DNA of 64,000 nucleotides from Tistrella mobilis KA081020-065 (GCF_000264455.2 NC_017956.1:2587501-2651500), one strand, 5' to 3'; positions 28,883-40,328 are shown, counted from the stretch's first letter. Made by a program: numbers and translations. Notes: generated by a model not told the origin, from the letters alone.

Positions 28883-31129
28883 TCAGTCCCGGTCGGGCAT
28901 CGCTGCCGCTTTCAGCGGGATCGTCCGGCCACTGCTGCGCCGGGGCCGCGACGGCCCGGTCACCACGGGCCGGCCGGCGGGCCTCTGTGCCGCACCGGCC
29001 GGTTCCACCAGCTCCACGGCGTCGGCTTCAGCACCCCGCACCTCGGCCACTTCGGCAGGCGCGGCCTCGGCCGCCACCGACAGGTCGCGGTCATCGATCC
29101 GGAAGCCGGCCACCATCTCGGCCAGTTGGTCGGCATCGCCGATCAGCTCGGCCGCAGCCACGGCACTGGTGCGGGCGGCCATGCGGTTCTCGGCCGAGGC
29201 AGCGCCCAGCGCCTCCAGCTCGCGCAGCACCGCATCGCCGGCATCGCGGGCCTGGGCGGATGCCTCGGCCACCTCGCCGGCCGCCCGGGCGACCTCGGCG
29301 CTGCTGCCGGCAATCTCGTCGGCGGCACCCGCCTGTTCCGCCACAGCCTGGGCAATCGCGACCGCGGCTCCGTCGGCCCGACCGACGGCTTCGGCGATCC
29401 GGGCCATGCCGGCCTCGATCCGGCCGATGCGGGTTTCCAGATCGGCCATGGCGGCGACCACCTCGCCCACCACCGCCTGGCTGGCGACGATCTTGGCCCC
29501 GATTTCTTCCGCCGCATCGGCCGACTGGGCGGCAAGGCGCTTCACCTCGCCCGCCACCACCGCAAAGCCCCGCCCGGCCTCGCCGGCGCGGGCCGCCTCG
29601 ATCTGGGCGTTCAGGGCCAGCATGTGGGTCTGCTGGGCGATGTCCAGGATCACCTGATTGACCGAGCCGATGCCCCGGCTCGATTCGTCCAGCCGGTTGA
29701 CCGATCGGGTCGCGGCCAGGGCGGCCTCGGCGCCGTCGGCGACGATCCGGCCGACCTCGCGGCCCTCGTCGACGGCGGCGCGCATCGCGTCGGTCACCGA
29801 CCGGGCATGGCCGTCCAGATTGCGGTTGGCCATCACGATCCGCTGCACCGCATCCGATGCTGCGGCGGCGCTCGCCGACAGCTCTTCCGCGATCGAGCCC
29901 AGCCCCGACAGCACGTTCATGGTCTGACCGGCCGAGTCGCGGGCCGCGGCCGCGCGCCCCTCGGTCTGGTCTGCGGCCTGGCCCAGCCGGCCACCCATCC
30001 GGTCCAGATCGCGCGACCGCACCGCCAGCGAGGCGCCGACATCGCGCACCCGGCCCAGATCGCCGCGCAGCCGGGCCAGCATATGGTCCAGGTCGCGGGC
30101 CATGGCGCCGACCTCGTCATTGCGCCGGCCGCCGTCATGCTCGGCGGTCAGATCGCCTTCCGCCGCGCGGGCCAGCACCTTGCGCATGCCGCCGATCGGC
30201 CTCGTCACCGCCCGGCCGATGATCAGCCCGGCAAGCAGGGCCGCAACCGCCGCCGCCACGGCCAGCCCGATCATCGCAAAACGGGTATCGGCGGTCGCCG
30301 CCGCCTCGGCGGCACCGCGGGCATCGGCGGTCTGGGTCAGGCTGCGCCGGGTGTCGGCCAGAAGCTGCGCGGCGCTGGGCCCCAGCACTTCCACCGCCTC
30401 GGTCCGGCGCTCGGCGACCTGCCCCACCAGCTCGCGCAGGGTCTTTGCCCCTTTGGCCAGATCGTTGCGCAGGCCGGAAATCTTCGACAGCGTCTCCAGC
30501 CGCCCCGGATGCATCATCTTCAGTTCCAGCGACAACACCGCCCGCTTTGTCTCGGCCAGCGCCGCATCCATCGCGTCGGCATGGGCCATGTCGCCGGATG
30601 CCATGAACAGGCCCGCTTCTTCCCGCGCCGTCAGCAGGAAGCGCTGGATCACCGCCGCCTGATAAGCCGACTGAATGTCCTGATCGATATAGCTTTCGCG
30701 GATGATGTCGGTCAGCCCGCCTTCCGAGGTCCTGAAGGCCGGCTCCATCCGGTCCCGCCACAGCGCACCACGGGCGATCTCCACCTCGGCCAGTTCCTCG
30801 ACCGCCCGGGCGAAGGCCCGGGTTGCGGCCGCCACCTGCTCCGCCGCCGGTCCCAGAGCGTCGATCCGCTCTTCAGCCGAGCGGACATGACTGCGGAACG
30901 CCTCCAGCCGTGCCGGATCGCCGGTCGCAACCAGCAGATCGGCGGCAGCGCCGGCGGCGGCCAGGTCACCCTCGGCCGCGGCCATGGCGCGGGCGGCGCC
31001 GACATCGTCCTTATAGGCGGCAAGCCCGGTTCCAGCCCGGTCCAGCGCCACCACCGCCGCGCCAAAGCCGGCCACGGCCAGAACCAGCAGAACGGCAAAG
31101 CCGATCGTCAGCTTGCGACGGATGGTCAT
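28883..31129 (-). CDS. Methyl-accepting chemotaxis protein
   Basis: The product is 748 residues from the ATG at 31129. It has a first membrane helix ([23 protein letters not shown] in parts), a helical periplasmic sensor of about 270 residues, a second helix near residue 320, and a HAMP domain ([22 protein letters not shown] in parts). The signalling hairpin is [31 protein letters not shown] in parts; His and Gln replace the more usual Asn and Ala. The tail has no NWETF-type CheR/CheB anchor. The ligand is unknown, and no chemotaxis genes are adjacent. Confidence 0.92.
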   Translation of the reverse strand: MTIRRKLTIGFAVLLVLAVAGFGAAVVALDRAGTGLAAYKDDVGAARAMAAAEGDLAAAGAAADLLVATGDPARLEAFRSHVRSAEERIDALGPAAEQVAAATRAFARAVEELAEVEIARGALWRDRMEPAFRTSEGGLTDIIRESYIDQDIQSAYQAAVIQRFLLTAREEAGLFMASGDMAHADAMDAALAETKRAVLSLELKMMHPGRLETLSKISGLRNDLAKGAKTLRELVGQVAERRTEAVEVLGPSAAQLLADTRRSLTQTADARGAAEAAATADTRFAMIGLAVAAAVAALLAGLIIGRAVTRPIGGMRKVLARAAEGDLTAEHDGGRRNDEVGAMARDLDHMLARLRGDLGRVRDVGASLAVRSRDLDRMGGRLGQAADQTEGRAAAARDSAGQTMNVLSGLGSIAEELSASAAAASDAVQRIVMANRNLDGHARSVTDAMRAAVDEGREVGRIVADGAEAALAATRSVNRLDESSRGIGSVNQVILDIAQQTHMLALNAQIEAARAGEAGRGFAVVAGEVKRLAAQSADAAEEIGAKIVASQAVVGEVVAAMADLETRIGRIEAGMARIAEAVGRADGAAVAIAQAVAEQAGAADEIAGSSAEVARAAGEVAEASAQARDAGDAVLRELEALGAASAENRMAARTSAVAAAELIGDADQLAEMVAGFRIDDRDLSVAAEAAPAEVAEVRGAEADAVELVEPAGAAQRPAGRPVVTGPSRPRRSSGRTIPLKAAAMPDRD

Positions 31130-31254
31130 GGAACGCGCGCTCCCGAACCGATTGACGACAGGCCCCCCGGAACCGGGGCGACCAATTCGCCAAGAGGTAT
31201 AGGGTGGCGATGACATGCGCATGACGGTGCAATGACATTTAACGAACGGGTCAT

Positions 31255-31297
31255 GCGATCCCGGTGAAGCGATCCCGGTCAGGGAAGCGATCCCGGT
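31255..31297. repeat. Three copies of GCGATCCCGGT downstream of the kinase gene
   Basis: Exact 11-mers start at 31255, 31269 and 31287, two of them preceded by GAA. The last copy touches the stop codon of the histidine kinase. The array lies between that gene and the chemoreceptor promoter region. It may be a slippage product. Confidence 0.6.
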
Positions 31298-32646
31298 CAG
31301 GCGGTCATCGTCCAGGGCAGCGTCACCGTCATCTCCAGCCCGCCGCTCCTCCGGTTGGCGGCGGCGATCCGCCCGCCATGAGCCTCGACCGTGCGCCGGG
31401 CGATGGCGAGGCCCAGGCCATAGCCCTGGCCGCGGCTGCCGTCGGGGCCGCGCACGAAGGGCTCGAAGATCGAGCCCAGCATTTCCGCCGGCACCCCCGG
31501 CCCCCGGTCGCGGACCCTGAGCACGTGGCGATGTGCCCGCTCGTCGACATCCACCGACACGCTCACCACCCCGCCTGCGGGCGAGAACTTCAGCGCATTG
31601 CGGATGATGTTCTCCACCGCCCGGCGCATCAGCTCGGCGCTGCCCTTGATCAGCATCGCACCGGCCGCAAGGCTTGCCGCCGGCGTCACATGGCTCTCCA
31701 CCGTCACCCCGGCGGGCCCGGCCTCGAACCGGGCATCGGCCACCACCGAGGCCACCAGCCCGTGCAGATCGAAATAATCCTCGCGGCGGGGGGCGTCGTT
31801 TTCCACCCGCGACAGGGTCAGCAACTCGCCCACCAGCGTGTCGAGCCGTGCCGTTTCAAGCTCCAGCCGGTCCAGCGTCACCGCCACCCGATCGGGCGAC
31901 TGGCGCACCAGCCCCACCGCCATGTGCAGCCGGGCAAGCGGTGAGCGCAGCTCGTGAGAGACGTCGTGCAGCAGCCGGTCGCGCGCCGCCACCGTCTGTT
32001 CCAGCCGCGCCGCCATAACGTCGAAATCCCGGGCGAGATCGGCCAGCTCGTCGCGCCGCCGCCCCATCGCCGGGCCCAGCCGCACGCCGAGATCCCCGCC
32101 GGCCATATCGTCGAAGCCCCGGCGCAGCCGCAGGATCGGCCGGATCAGATAGCGCGCGAGGGCGGCACTGAACACCAGACCGCCGACGACCCCCAGCAAG
32201 ATGATCTCGGGCGGCATCTTGAACGGGCCGCCCGGGCGCGGAGGTATCCGCAGGTCCGACAGGTCGCGCGACAGCTGCCAAACCGTGCCGTCGGGCGCCA
32301 GGGCATGGCGGATCAGCACGTCGTCCCGGCGGAGCACCGCCGGGTCCGGCACGGCGCCGGCATCGGCCGGCCGCACCATCAGCCCCGCCCGCTCATCCGC
32401 GGGCCAGGCCGCGACCATGCGTTGCAGGGCCGGCAGGCCGCCGGTTTCCAGCGCCGCCGCCGCCGAGGCCACCTCCACGGGGGCCAGCCGGTCCTCGAAC
32501 AGGCGCATGATCGGCCGGGGCGGATCGTCGAACAACTGGATCGCGACCCACAGCGTCTGGACCATCAGGAAGAAGGTCACGCCGAAGCCGAACAGGATCT
32601 TCCAGAACAGCCGACCCCTCACGGCCGCCAGGACGGGCATGCTCAT
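31297..32646 (-). CDS. Membrane sensor histidine kinase, CpxA/RstB-like
   Basis: The product is 449 residues. An N-terminal membrane helix ([20 protein letters not shown]), a periplasmic part of about 110 residues, a second helix near residue 160 and HAMP precede HisKA. The phosphorylated His is in [20 protein letters not shown]. The ATP-binding boxes are [33 protein letters not shown] and [18 protein letters not shown]. The start overlaps the regulator stop as ATGA, so both are made together. The CpxA/RstB call rests on domain layout, the regulator and the CpxR-like box found nearby. Confidence 0.88.
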   Translation of the reverse strand: MSMPVLAAVRGRLFWKILFGFGVTFFLMVQTLWVAIQLFDDPPRPIMRLFEDRLAPVEVASAAAALETGGLPALQRMVAAWPADERAGLMVRPADAGAVPDPAVLRRDDVLIRHALAPDGTVWQLSRDLSDLRIPPRPGGPFKMPPEIILLGVVGGLVFSAALARYLIRPILRLRRGFDDMAGGDLGVRLGPAMGRRRDELADLARDFDVMAARLEQTVAARDRLLHDVSHELRSPLARLHMAVGLVRQSPDRVAVTLDRLELETARLDTLVGELLTLSRVENDAPRREDYFDLHGLVASVVADARFEAGPAGVTVESHVTPAASLAAGAMLIKGSAELMRRAVENIIRNALKFSPAGGVVSVSVDVDERAHRHVLRVRDRGPGVPAEMLGSIFEPFVRGPDGSRGQGYGLGLAIARRTVEAHGGRIAAANRRSGGLEMTVTLPWTMTA

Positions 32647-33332
32647 GCACGATTCACCCGGTAACCCACCCCGCGCACGGTTTCCAGCACGGTCTCGTCG
32701 ACCCCGCGCTCGACCAGCTTGCGGCGCAGATGGCTCATATGGACATCGATGCTGCGGTCATAGGTCTCATGCGGCCGGCCCAGCACCTCGCGCGACAGCT
32801 CGTCCTTGGCCACCACCCGGTTGCCGGCGCGGATCAGCCGTTCCAGCAGATTGAATTCGGTGGCGGTCAGATCCACGATCTCGCCGGCCACGATCACCCG
32901 CCGGGCCTCGGTCTCAAGCCGGATCGGCCCCGCCTCGATCGAGGCAGGCGCCACCAGCGCCGCTGCCTCGCTGCGGCGAAGCACCGCGCGCAGCCGTGCG
33001 ACCAGCTCTCGCGGATAGCAGGGCTTGGGCACGTAATCGTCGGCGCCCAGTTCCAGCCCGACGACCCGGTCGACATCGTCGCCGCGGGCGGTGAGCATGA
33101 TCACTGGTACCCGGCTGGCGGCGCGCAGCCGGCGCAGCACATCCAGCCCGCCGATCCGCGGCAACATGATGTCGAGCAGCACGGCGGCATAGCCGCCGCC
33201 GAGTGCCGCCGTCAGCCCGGCATCGCCGGTGGTGACGAGGGTGGTGTCGAAACCTTCGCCGGCCAGATACTCGGTCAGCATGGCACCGAGTTCGGCATCG
33301 TCGTCGATCATCAGGATGCGCGGGCCGGACAT
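32643..33332 (-). CDS. OmpR-family response regulator, CpxR-like
   Basis: The product is 229 residues. The receiver has the acidic pocket in ILMIDDDAEL, the phospho-Asp in AVLLDIMLPRIGG, and Lys in YVPKPCYPRELVARL. The winged-helix output has LTATEFNLLERLIRAGNRVVAKDEL and SIDVHMSHLRRKL in parts. It is the first gene of the pair with the kinase and is divergent from macA, with a CpxR-type box in the gap. It probably controls the efflux operon and itself. Confidence 0.92.
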   Translation of the reverse strand: MSGPRILMIDDDAELGAMLTEYLAGEGFDTTLVTTGDAGLTAALGGGYAAVLLDIMLPRIGGLDVLRRLRAASRVPVIMLTARGDDVDRVVGLELGADDYVPKPCYPRELVARLRAVLRRSEAAALVAPASIEAGPIRLETEARRVIVAGEIVDLTATEFNLLERLIRAGNRVVAKDELSREVLGRPHETYDRSIDVHMSHLRRKLVERGVDETVLETVRGVGYRVNRA

Positions 33333-33409
33333 GGATCCCTCTGTGCCGTCATGACGTTGCGCCGAAGATATACCGGTCCGCGACCGGGCGTGAGGGGGCT
33401 CGCGTCGGT

Positions 33410-33425
33410 TTTACCGGGGTTTTAC
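33410..33425 (-). promoter_or_regulatory. CpxR-type box GTAAA-N6-GTAAA
   Basis: On the minus strand the gap between the regulator and macA reads GTAAA at 33425-33421 and again at 33414-33410, separated by six bases. This is the tandem direct repeat known for CpxR (GTAAA, about five to six bases, GTAAA), with 11-bp phasing suited to an OmpR-family dimer. It lies 78 bp before the regulator start and 97 bp before macA. Confidence 0.55.
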
Positions 33426-33521
33426 GTATCATCCACACAGGCCTTACCGACGGCGGCCTTCCGCTCGGTTATGCTCTAGCCCGACTTCTTCCGCGTCACC
33501 CAGGATCGAGCCGTTCATCCC

Positions 33522-34775
33522 GTGTCCTCCCCGTCCTCCGGTCGTCCCGCCTCCGGCTTCGCTCGGCGCCTCCGCGCCCTGCGGCTGCCCGTGCTCCTCC
33601 TCGTCCTCGCCGCTGCCGGCTACGGCATCTGGCGCTACGCCTTCCCCGAGGCGCCGCCGGCGCCACCGCCGACCGTTGCCGTCCACCGGGCGGATCTGGA
33701 AGACACCGTGCTCGCCAACGGCACGCTGGAAGCGATCAACATGGTCAGCGTCGGTGCACAGGTCTCGGGCCAGATCAAGACGCTCGCGGTCGATGTCGGC
33801 GACAAGGTCAAGGCCGGCGACCTGATCGCCGAGATCGATTCGCTCAACCAGCAGAACGATCTGCGCAATGCCGAGGCGGCCCTCGCCAATGTCCGTGCCC
33901 AGTATCGCGCCAAACAGGCCGCGCTGAAACAGGCGGAACTCGCCTTCAGGCGTGAACGCGAACTTCTGGCCGGCCGCGCCGGTGCCCGGGCCGATTACGA
34001 AAACGCCGAGGCGACGCTCGCCACCACAAACGCCGAACTCGCCGCGCTGGAAGCCCAGATCGCCCAGGCCGAAATCACCGTCGACACGGCCAAGGTCGAT
34101 CTCGGCTACACCCGGATCACCGCACCCATGGAGGGTACGATCGTGGCCGTGGTCGCCAAGGAAGGCCAGACGGTGAACGCGGTGCAGAGCGCGCCGACCA
34201 TCGTGATGCTGGCCCAGCTCGACACCATGACCGTCACCGCCGAGGTCTCGGAAGCCGACGTGACCCGGGTCCTGCCCGGCCAGGACGTCTATTTCACCAT
34301 CCTGGGCGAGCCGGGCCGGCGCTACACCGGCAAGCTGCGTTCGGTCTATCCGGCGCCGGAATCGGTCGCCACCACCTCCAGCTCCACCACCTCTTCGTCC
34401 TCCTCCAGCAGTTCGTCGTCCTCGTCCAGCACGGCGATCTATTACGATGCGCTGTTCGACGTGCCCAATCCCGACGGCAAGCTCAGGATCTCCATGACCG
34501 CTCAGGTCTCGATCATCATCGACCGGGCCCCTGATGCGCTCACCATCCCGTCTTCCGCGCTCGGGACCCGTGCCGCGGACGGCAGCTATATGGTTCAGGT
34601 GCTGGGTGCCGACGGCACCGTCACCTCCCGCAAGGTGACGGTCGGCATCGACAACAACGTCCAGGCCCAGATCCTGACCGGGCTTGAAGAGGGCGAGCGG
34701 GTGGTCGCCACCAACACCGCCACCGTCGGCACCAACATGCAGGCGCGCCGCCCCCGTGGCCCGATGGGGTTCTGA
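33522..34775 (+). CDS. macA: Periplasmic adaptor of a MacAB-type efflux pump
   Basis: The product is 417 residues with a GTG start. An N-terminal membrane anchor ([16 protein letters not shown]) is followed by a lipoyl/barrel-sandwich half ([20 protein letters not shown]), a long coiled-coil hairpin (about residues 110-190), the second lipoyl half and a beta barrel. Residues about 285-306 are almost all Ser and Thr, an insertion in the beta-barrel domain. MacA couples MacB to an outer-membrane channel. macB begins 4 bases after its stop. Confidence 0.9.
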   Translation: MSSPSSGRPASGFARRLRALRLPVLLLVLAAAGYGIWRYAFPEAPPAPPPTVAVHRADLEDTVLANGTLEAINMVSVGAQVSGQIKTLAVDVGDKVKAGDLIAEIDSLNQQNDLRNAEAALANVRAQYRAKQAALKQAELAFRRERELLAGRAGARADYENAEATLATTNAELAALEAQIAQAEITVDTAKVDLGYTRITAPMEGTIVAVVAKEGQTVNAVQSAPTIVMLAQLDTMTVTAEVSEADVTRVLPGQDVYFTILGEPGRRYTGKLRSVYPAPESVATTSSSTTSSSSSSSSSSSSSTAIYYDALFDVPNPDGKLRISMTAQVSIIIDRAPDALTIPSSALGTRAADGSYMVQVLGADGTVTSRKVTVGIDNNVQAQILTGLEEGERVVATNTATVGTNMQARRPRGPMGF

Positions 34776-34779
34776 GCCC

Positions 34780-36735
34780 GTGACCGGAACCGATACCGCC
34801 AGGGAACCCCTGCTCCGGGTCCGCGGCCTGCGCCGCGAATTCCCGGCCGGCGACCGCATGGTTGCGGTGCTTCAGGACGTCGACCTCGACATCGAGGCCG
34901 GCGAGATGGTCGCGATCATCGGCGCCTCCGGCTCGGGCAAGTCGACGCTGATGAACATTCTGGGCTGCCTGGACCGGCCGAGCGCCGGTTCCTACCGCAT
35001 CGCCGGCCGCGACACCCGCGAGCTGGAGCCCGACGAACTGGCCGAACTCCGCCGCGAGCATTTCGGCTTCATCTTCCAGCGCTACCACCTGCTCTCGACC
35101 CTGACGGCGGTCGAGAATGTCGAGATCCCGGCGGTCTATGCCGGCGGCGACCGGCGCAGCCGGCGGGAGCGGGCGCTGGACCTGCTGGGCCGGCTGGGCC
35201 TCGGCGACCGGACCGGCCACCGGCCGAGCCAGCTGTCGGGCGGCCAGCAGCAGCGGGTCAGCGTCGCCCGCGCGCTGATGAACGGCGGCCGGGTGATCCT
35301 GGCCGACGAACCCACTGGCGCGCTCGACAGCCGCAGCGGCGAAGAGATGCTGAAGCTGCTGGGCGAACTGCATCAGCAGGGCCACACCATCATCATCGTG
35401 ACCCATGATGCCAAGGTGGCGGCGATCGCCGACCGGATCATCGAGATCAGCGACGGCCGGATCATCGCCGACCGCCGCAAGGAAGATGCCGGTGCGCCCA
35501 CCGGCGACCGCCTGGCACCGGCCGGCCGACGCGGCGGTTTCGGCATCGCCCGTCATCTCGAAGCCTTCCGCATGGCCCTGCGGGCGATGGTGGCTCATCG
35601 CCTGCGCACCTTCCTCACCATGCTCGGCATCATCATCGGCATCGCCTCGGTGGTCTCGGTGGTGGCGCTCGGCGAAGGCTCGCAGCAGGAAATCCTGAAA
35701 AGCATCTCGTCGATCGGCACCAACACCATCGATGTCATGCCGGGCGAAAGCTTCGGCGACATGCGTGCCGGCCGGGTACGCACCCTGCTGCCTTCGGATG
35801 CCGAGGCGCTGGCAAGCCAGCCCTATGTCGACAGCGTCACCCCCCAGGTCTCAAGTTCCGCAACGCTGCGCTATGGCAATGTCTCGCTCACCGCCTCGGT
35901 CTCGGGCGTCGGGCCGCAATTCTTCCGGGTGCGCGGCTATACCATGGCCGACGGCCAGATCTTCAACGACACCAGTGTCGAGCGCCGCGCCCAGGAAGCG
36001 GTGATCGACACCAAGACCCGCGACGAGGTGTTCAAGCACGGCGTCGACCCGATCGGCGAAGTCATCTTCCTCGGCACCGTGCCGGTGCGGGTGATCGGGG
36101 TCGCCAACACCCAGGACAGCGCCTTCGGCAGCTCCGACTCGCTCAATGTCTGGATCCCCTACACCACCGCCATGAACCGGGTGCTGGGCCAGAACTATCT
36201 GCAGCGGATCACCGTCCGCGTCTCCGACGAGGTGGCGAGCGACGTGGCCGAGCGCAACATCCAGGCGCTGCTGACCCGCCGCCACGGCGTGCAGGACTTT
36301 TTCATGATGAACACCGACACCATCCGCCAGACGATCGAGAGCACCACCCAGACCATGACCCTGCTGGTCTCGATGATCGCGCTCATCTCGCTGATCGTCG
36401 GCGGCATCGGCGTGATGAATATCATGCTGGTCTCGGTCACCGAGCGGACGCGCGAAATCGGCGTGCGCATGGCGGTGGGCGCGCGCCAGGGCGATATCCT
36501 GCGCCAGTTCCTGATCGAGGCGGTTCTGGTCTGCCTGCTGGGCGGTGCGCTGGGCGTCGGCCTCGCCTTCGGCATCGGCGCACTGCTGGAGCAGAACGGT
36601 GTCGCCATGATCTATTCCGGCACCTCGATCATCGCCGCCTTCGCCTGCTCCACCCTGATCGGCATCATCTTCGGCTTCCTGCCCGCCCGCTCCGCCGCAC
36701 GGCTGGATCCGGTCGAGGCCCTGGCGCGGGAATGA
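34780..36735 (+). CDS. macB: MacB-type ABC transporter (ATPase fused to permease)
   Basis: The product is 651 residues from a GTG at 34780. The ATPase domain has Walker [16 protein letters not shown], signature [15 protein letters not shown], Walker [13 protein letters not shown] and an H-loop TIIIVTHD. A first membrane helix near residue 280 leads to a periplasmic MacB-PCD domain, then three helices with [24 protein letters not shown] in parts and [15 protein letters not shown], the FtsX fold. It powers export of macrolides, peptides or virulence factors from the periplasm. The nodT start overlaps its stop. Confidence 0.95.
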   Translation: MTGTDTAREPLLRVRGLRREFPAGDRMVAVLQDVDLDIEAGEMVAIIGASGSGKSTLMNILGCLDRPSAGSYRIAGRDTRELEPDELAELRREHFGFIFQRYHLLSTLTAVENVEIPAVYAGGDRRSRRERALDLLGRLGLGDRTGHRPSQLSGGQQQRVSVARALMNGGRVILADEPTGALDSRSGEEMLKLLGELHQQGHTIIIVTHDAKVAAIADRIIEISDGRIIADRRKEDAGAPTGDRLAPAGRRGGFGIARHLEAFRMALRAMVAHRLRTFLTMLGIIIGIASVVSVVALGEGSQQEILKSISSIGTNTIDVMPGESFGDMRAGRVRTLLPSDAEALASQPYVDSVTPQVSSSATLRYGNVSLTASVSGVGPQFFRVRGYTMADGQIFNDTSVERRAQEAVIDTKTRDEVFKHGVDPIGEVIFLGTVPVRVIGVANTQDSAFGSSDSLNVWIPYTTAMNRVLGQNYLQRITVRVSDEVASDVAERNIQALLTRRHGVQDFFMMNTDTIRQTIESTTQTMTLLVSMIALISLIVGGIGVMNIMLVSVTERTREIGVRMAVGARQGDILRQFLIEAVLVCLLGGALGVGLAFGIGALLEQNGVAMIYSGTSIIAAFACSTLIGIIFGFLPARSAARLDPVEALARE

Positions 36736-38147
36736 CCTTCATGACCTCTCTCCGCATCCCCCTCGCCCTCATGGTCGCGACCGCGCTTGCCGGCTGCGGC
36801 AGCCTGATGGAAACGTCCTACGACCGGCCGGCCCTTCAGCTTCCGTCCGGCTGGCAGCAGGGCAGTCCCGCCGACAAAGCCCTGCCGAAGACCGTCGATG
36901 CCGCATCGGTCAGGGCCGATGCCTGGTGGACGGTCTTTCAGGAACCCGAACTCGACCGGCTGATCGACCGGGCCTTCGCCCGCAACAACGACCTCGCCGC
37001 CGCGGCGATCGCGGTACGCCGGGCCCAGCTTCAGGCGGGGCTGGCGGAAGACGACACCCTGCCCCGGCTCGGCTCGTCCACCCAGGTCTCGCGCGACCGC
37101 GAGCTTGCCGACGACACCAGCGCCACCAGCTATTCCACCAGCCTGACGGTCAGCTGGGAGCTGGATCTCTGGGGCCGGCTGGGGCGCACGCTCGATGCCG
37201 CCCGTTTCGAGGCCGCCGCCACCGAACAGGACCGCCAGGCGACCGCCCTCAGCCTGGCCGCCACCACGGCCGAGCTTTACTGGACCCATGTCTATCTCAC
37301 CCAGCGCCTGGCCCTGGCCGATGCCAGCCTGAACTACGCGCGCCGGATCGCCGACATCGTCGACGTGCGCTGGCGGGCGGGTGCGGTCTCGGATCTCGAC
37401 CGGCTCCAGGCCCGGCAGAATGTCGAATCGCAGGAAGCCGCGCGGCTGCTGATCCTGCAAAGCCAGGTCGAGAACGACAACGCGCTGTCGATCCTGTTCG
37501 ACGCCCCGCCCCAGCCGGTGGATCTGGCCCGCGACCGCCTGCCGGACGGCATGCTCCCGGCGATCCCGGCCGGGCTGCCCGCCGGCGTGCTGGCCCGTCG
37601 GCCCGACATCCGGGCGGCGGAACTCAGGCTGCGCGCCAATCTGGCCGATATCGACGCCACCCGGGCGAGCTATCTGCCGACCTTCTCGCTGACCGGCAGC
37701 CTGGGCGGCAGCAGCGTCGCACTCCGCGACCTGCTCGCCAACCCGGTGGCAACGCTCGGCCTGGGTCTCACCCTGCCCTTCCTGAACTGGACCGAGCGCG
37801 ACCTGACCATCCGCACGTCCGAAGCCGATTACGAAGCCGCAGTGGTCAATTTCCGCCAGACCCTCTACCAGGCTTTCGCCGACACCGAAAACGCCCTGTC
37901 GGCCCGGCAGCGGCGTGCCGAACGCGATCTCCGTCTTCAGGCGGCCCTGGATGCCGCACGAGCCGCTGAACAGATCTACGAAACCCGCTACCGGGCGGGG
38001 GCCGTCGACCTCCAGTCCTGGCTGGACTCCCAGGAAACCCGCCGCACCGCCGAACTCAACCTGCTTGAAAACCGGCTGGAGGAGATCCGGGCGATGATCA
38101 CGCTTTACCAGGCCCTCGGCGGATCGGCCACGCCCGCCGCATCATAA
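36732..38147 (+). CDS. Outer-membrane efflux lipoprotein, NodT/OprM family
   Basis: The product is 471 residues with an N-terminal lipobox ([15 protein letters not shown]). The two TolC-like repeats are visible: [21 protein letters not shown] in parts, and later [12 protein letters not shown]. Long helices flank each one. The conserved [23 protein letters not shown], in parts, and [17 protein letters not shown] are typical of OprM/NodT. It completes a tripartite MacA-MacB-channel exporter in a single translationally coupled operon. Confidence 0.93.
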   Translation: MTFMTSLRIPLALMVATALAGCGSLMETSYDRPALQLPSGWQQGSPADKALPKTVDAASVRADAWWTVFQEPELDRLIDRAFARNNDLAAAAIAVRRAQLQAGLAEDDTLPRLGSSTQVSRDRELADDTSATSYSTSLTVSWELDLWGRLGRTLDAARFEAAATEQDRQATALSLAATTAELYWTHVYLTQRLALADASLNYARRIADIVDVRWRAGAVSDLDRLQARQNVESQEAARLLILQSQVENDNALSILFDAPPQPVDLARDRLPDGMLPAIPAGLPAGVLARRPDIRAAELRLRANLADIDATRASYLPTFSLTGSLGGSSVALRDLLANPVATLGLGLTLPFLNWTERDLTIRTSEADYEAAVVNFRQTLYQAFADTENALSARQRRAERDLRLQAALDAARAAEQIYETRYRAGAVDLQSWLDSQETRRTAELNLLENRLEEIRAMITLYQALGGSATPAAS

Positions 38148-38379
38148 CCTGAGGTCATGTTTCCAAACCAGAAAACACCGGAGTTACCGTACGCTCATCC
38201 CTGGCCTCGACTGCGCCGGCCGAGCGCCGGACCGCGCTTATTCCGCAAGTCTTCCGCCCCCTTGGCAGCTGCGTTGCAAGAGAGATTTCTTCCTGACCCT
38301 CTCCGCGATTTACTTTGCAGACGGCCTGCCGCAGGATGGCGACCGACGTTCCCGTCGCCTCACATGAAGTGGCAGATCC
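38148..38379. other. Intergenic region before the RTX gene
   Basis: This gap of 232 bp separates nodT from the RTX protein gene. I see no convincing terminator hairpin with a T-tract, no clear promoter and no protein-coding potential. Whether the RTX gene is read through from the efflux operon cannot be decided. Confidence 0.4.
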
Positions 38380-40320
38380 ATGGCAACCATCCGCGGCACC
38401 TCGGGCAATAACAGGCTCACCGGCACCGATGTCGCCGACACGCTCTACGGGCTCGACGGCAACGACATCCTCGATGGCGGCGAGGGCAATGATCTCTATG
38501 ACGGTGGCAACGGCAACGACACCTTCCTGATCTGGGGCGCGACCGGCACCGACACCTTCCGGGGCGGTGCCGGTACCGATACGATCCGGCTGACCGACGG
38601 GGTCAGCACCGCCAGCTTCGTGCTCGGCACCAAGGCGTCGGTGGAGCGGATCGATTTCGCCGGTTTCGACCTCACCGGCACGGAAGGCGACGACGTCTTC
38701 GATCTCGGGGGTGTGATCAGCCTGATCGGCCGGCGGACGATCTGGCTGAACGACGGCGATGACCGCTTCACCGGCTCGGCCGCCGGCGACAGCGTTCATG
38801 GCGGCACCGGCGACGATCGCCTGGATGGCGGGGCCGGTGACGACATCCTCGAAGGCGGTATCGGCAACGACACGCTGATCGGCAATGACGGCAATGACCG
38901 CATCGTGCTGCAGGGACGGACCGGCCAGGACAAGATCCTGGGCGGCACCGGCACCGACCGCGTGGTGATCGCAGGCGGCACCCAGCTGAGCTATCTGTCG
39001 CTCAACGCATCGGCCTCGATCGAAATCCTGCGCTTCGAGACCGGTGCTGTGCTGGAAGGCACCAGCGGACGCGACACCATCGATCTCTCGGGCGTCACCG
39101 CCTATGAAAACCGTCAGACCATCCGTCTCGGATCGGGGGCCGACAGCTTCAACGGCTCGAAGACCGGCGACGTGGTCGACGGCGGCAACGGCAATGACCG
39201 GCTTCTGGGGGGCGACGGCAACGACATCCTGGAAGGCGGCGCCGGCAGCGATGTGCTGAACGGCGGCAATGGCAACGACATCTTCCGCGTCCAGGGCGCC
39301 TTCGGCGTGGATTCCTATAGCGGTGGCACCGGCACCGACACGCTCGAGATCGTCGGGGGTGCACAGACCAGCAGCCTGCGGCTGCCGGCCAGCGCATCGG
39401 TCGAGGTCCTGAAGTTCAACGGCTTCGACCTGAGCGGCACGGATGAGGACGACCATTTCGACCTCAGCGGCATCACCACGATCATCGGCCGGCGCACGAT
39501 CTGGCTGAATGATGGCGATGACGTCTTCACCGGCTCCAGAACCATCGACGACGTTCATGGCGGCGAGGGTGACGACCGTATCGAAGGCGGCGCCGGCAAC
39601 GACATCATCGAGGGTGGCGGCGGCAATGACACGCTGCTCGGCGACAGCGGCAACGACATCTTCCGGGTTCAGGGCGATTTCGGCGCCGACATCATCCGCG
39701 GCGGCAGCGGCACGGATACCCTGCAGGTGGTTGCAGGCGCCGAGACCTCTGCGCTGACCCTGGACGCCGCCGCCTCGGTCGAAATCCTCGCCTTCGCCGA
39801 CGCCGACCTGAACGGCACGGATGGCAATGACGACTTCAACCTCTCCGGCATCACAAAGATCACCAATGGCCGGACGATCTGGCTCAATGCCGGCAATGAC
39901 GTCTTCATCGGATCGCAGACCGTCGACCGGGTCAATGGCGGCGCCGGCAATGACCGCCTGCAGGGTGGCAAGGGCGCCGATATCCTGAACGGCGGTACCG
40001 GGCGCGACAGCTTCGTCTACACCGCAGCATCGGACAGCACCGTTGCCGCCACCGGCCGCGACCGGATCGAGGATTTCTCCCATGCCCAGGGGGATCGGAT
40101 CGACCTTTCGGCCATCGATGCCGTCACCGGCACCAGCGGCAATCAGGCCTTCACCTATATCGGCAGCGCCGGATTTTCGGGCAAAGGGGGCGAAGTGCGG
40201 GTGGCCGTGGTGACCAGCGGCGTGCTGGTCTATGCCGACCTCGACGGTGACAAATCGGCGGATATGAGCATCCTGGTCACCGGCATCGGCAGCCTGGTGG
40301 GCGCCGACTTCATTCTCTGA
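38380..40320 (+). CDS. RTX protein with hemolysin-type calcium-binding repeats
   Basis: The product is 646 residues. Clusters of the nonapeptide GGxGxDxUx (for example GGNGNDRLLGGDGNDILEGG) bind calcium after secretion. Three to four longer units of about 140 residues alternate these clusters with a LSLNASASVEILxFxxxDLxGTxGxDxFDLSGITxI-type block and an RRTIWLNDGDDxFTGS strand. No enzyme domain is present, so it may be an adhesin or surface-layer-like protein. The C-terminus (EDFSHAQGDRIDLSAIDA, ending in ADFIL) is a type I secretion signal. No dedicated HlyB/HlyD genes are beside it. Confidence 0.9.
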   Translation: MATIRGTSGNNRLTGTDVADTLYGLDGNDILDGGEGNDLYDGGNGNDTFLIWGATGTDTFRGGAGTDTIRLTDGVSTASFVLGTKASVERIDFAGFDLTGTEGDDVFDLGGVISLIGRRTIWLNDGDDRFTGSAAGDSVHGGTGDDRLDGGAGDDILEGGIGNDTLIGNDGNDRIVLQGRTGQDKILGGTGTDRVVIAGGTQLSYLSLNASASIEILRFETGAVLEGTSGRDTIDLSGVTAYENRQTIRLGSGADSFNGSKTGDVVDGGNGNDRLLGGDGNDILEGGAGSDVLNGGNGNDIFRVQGAFGVDSYSGGTGTDTLEIVGGAQTSSLRLPASASVEVLKFNGFDLSGTDEDDHFDLSGITTIIGRRTIWLNDGDDVFTGSRTIDDVHGGEGDDRIEGGAGNDIIEGGGGNDTLLGDSGNDIFRVQGDFGADIIRGGSGTDTLQVVAGAETSALTLDAAASVEILAFADADLNGTDGNDDFNLSGITKITNGRTIWLNAGNDVFIGSQTVDRVNGGAGNDRLQGGKGADILNGGTGRDSFVYTAASDSTVAATGRDRIEDFSHAQGDRIDLSAIDAVTGTSGNQAFTYIGSAGFSGKGGEVRVAVVTSGVLVYADLDGDKSADMSILVTGIGSLVGADFIL

Positions 40321-40328
40321 CCAATGGC

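Noticed and set aside
34780-38147. MacB-NodT as the secretion machine for the RTX protein
   Set aside because: MacB takes substrates from the periplasm, whereas RTX proteins use a HlyB-type ABC exporter from the cytosol. Vicinity alone is not evidence.
38380-40320. Repetitive DNA that could be mistaken for a CRISPR or satellite array
   Set aside because: Repeats are degenerate, in frame, and encode RTX nonapeptides. No spacers of constant length.
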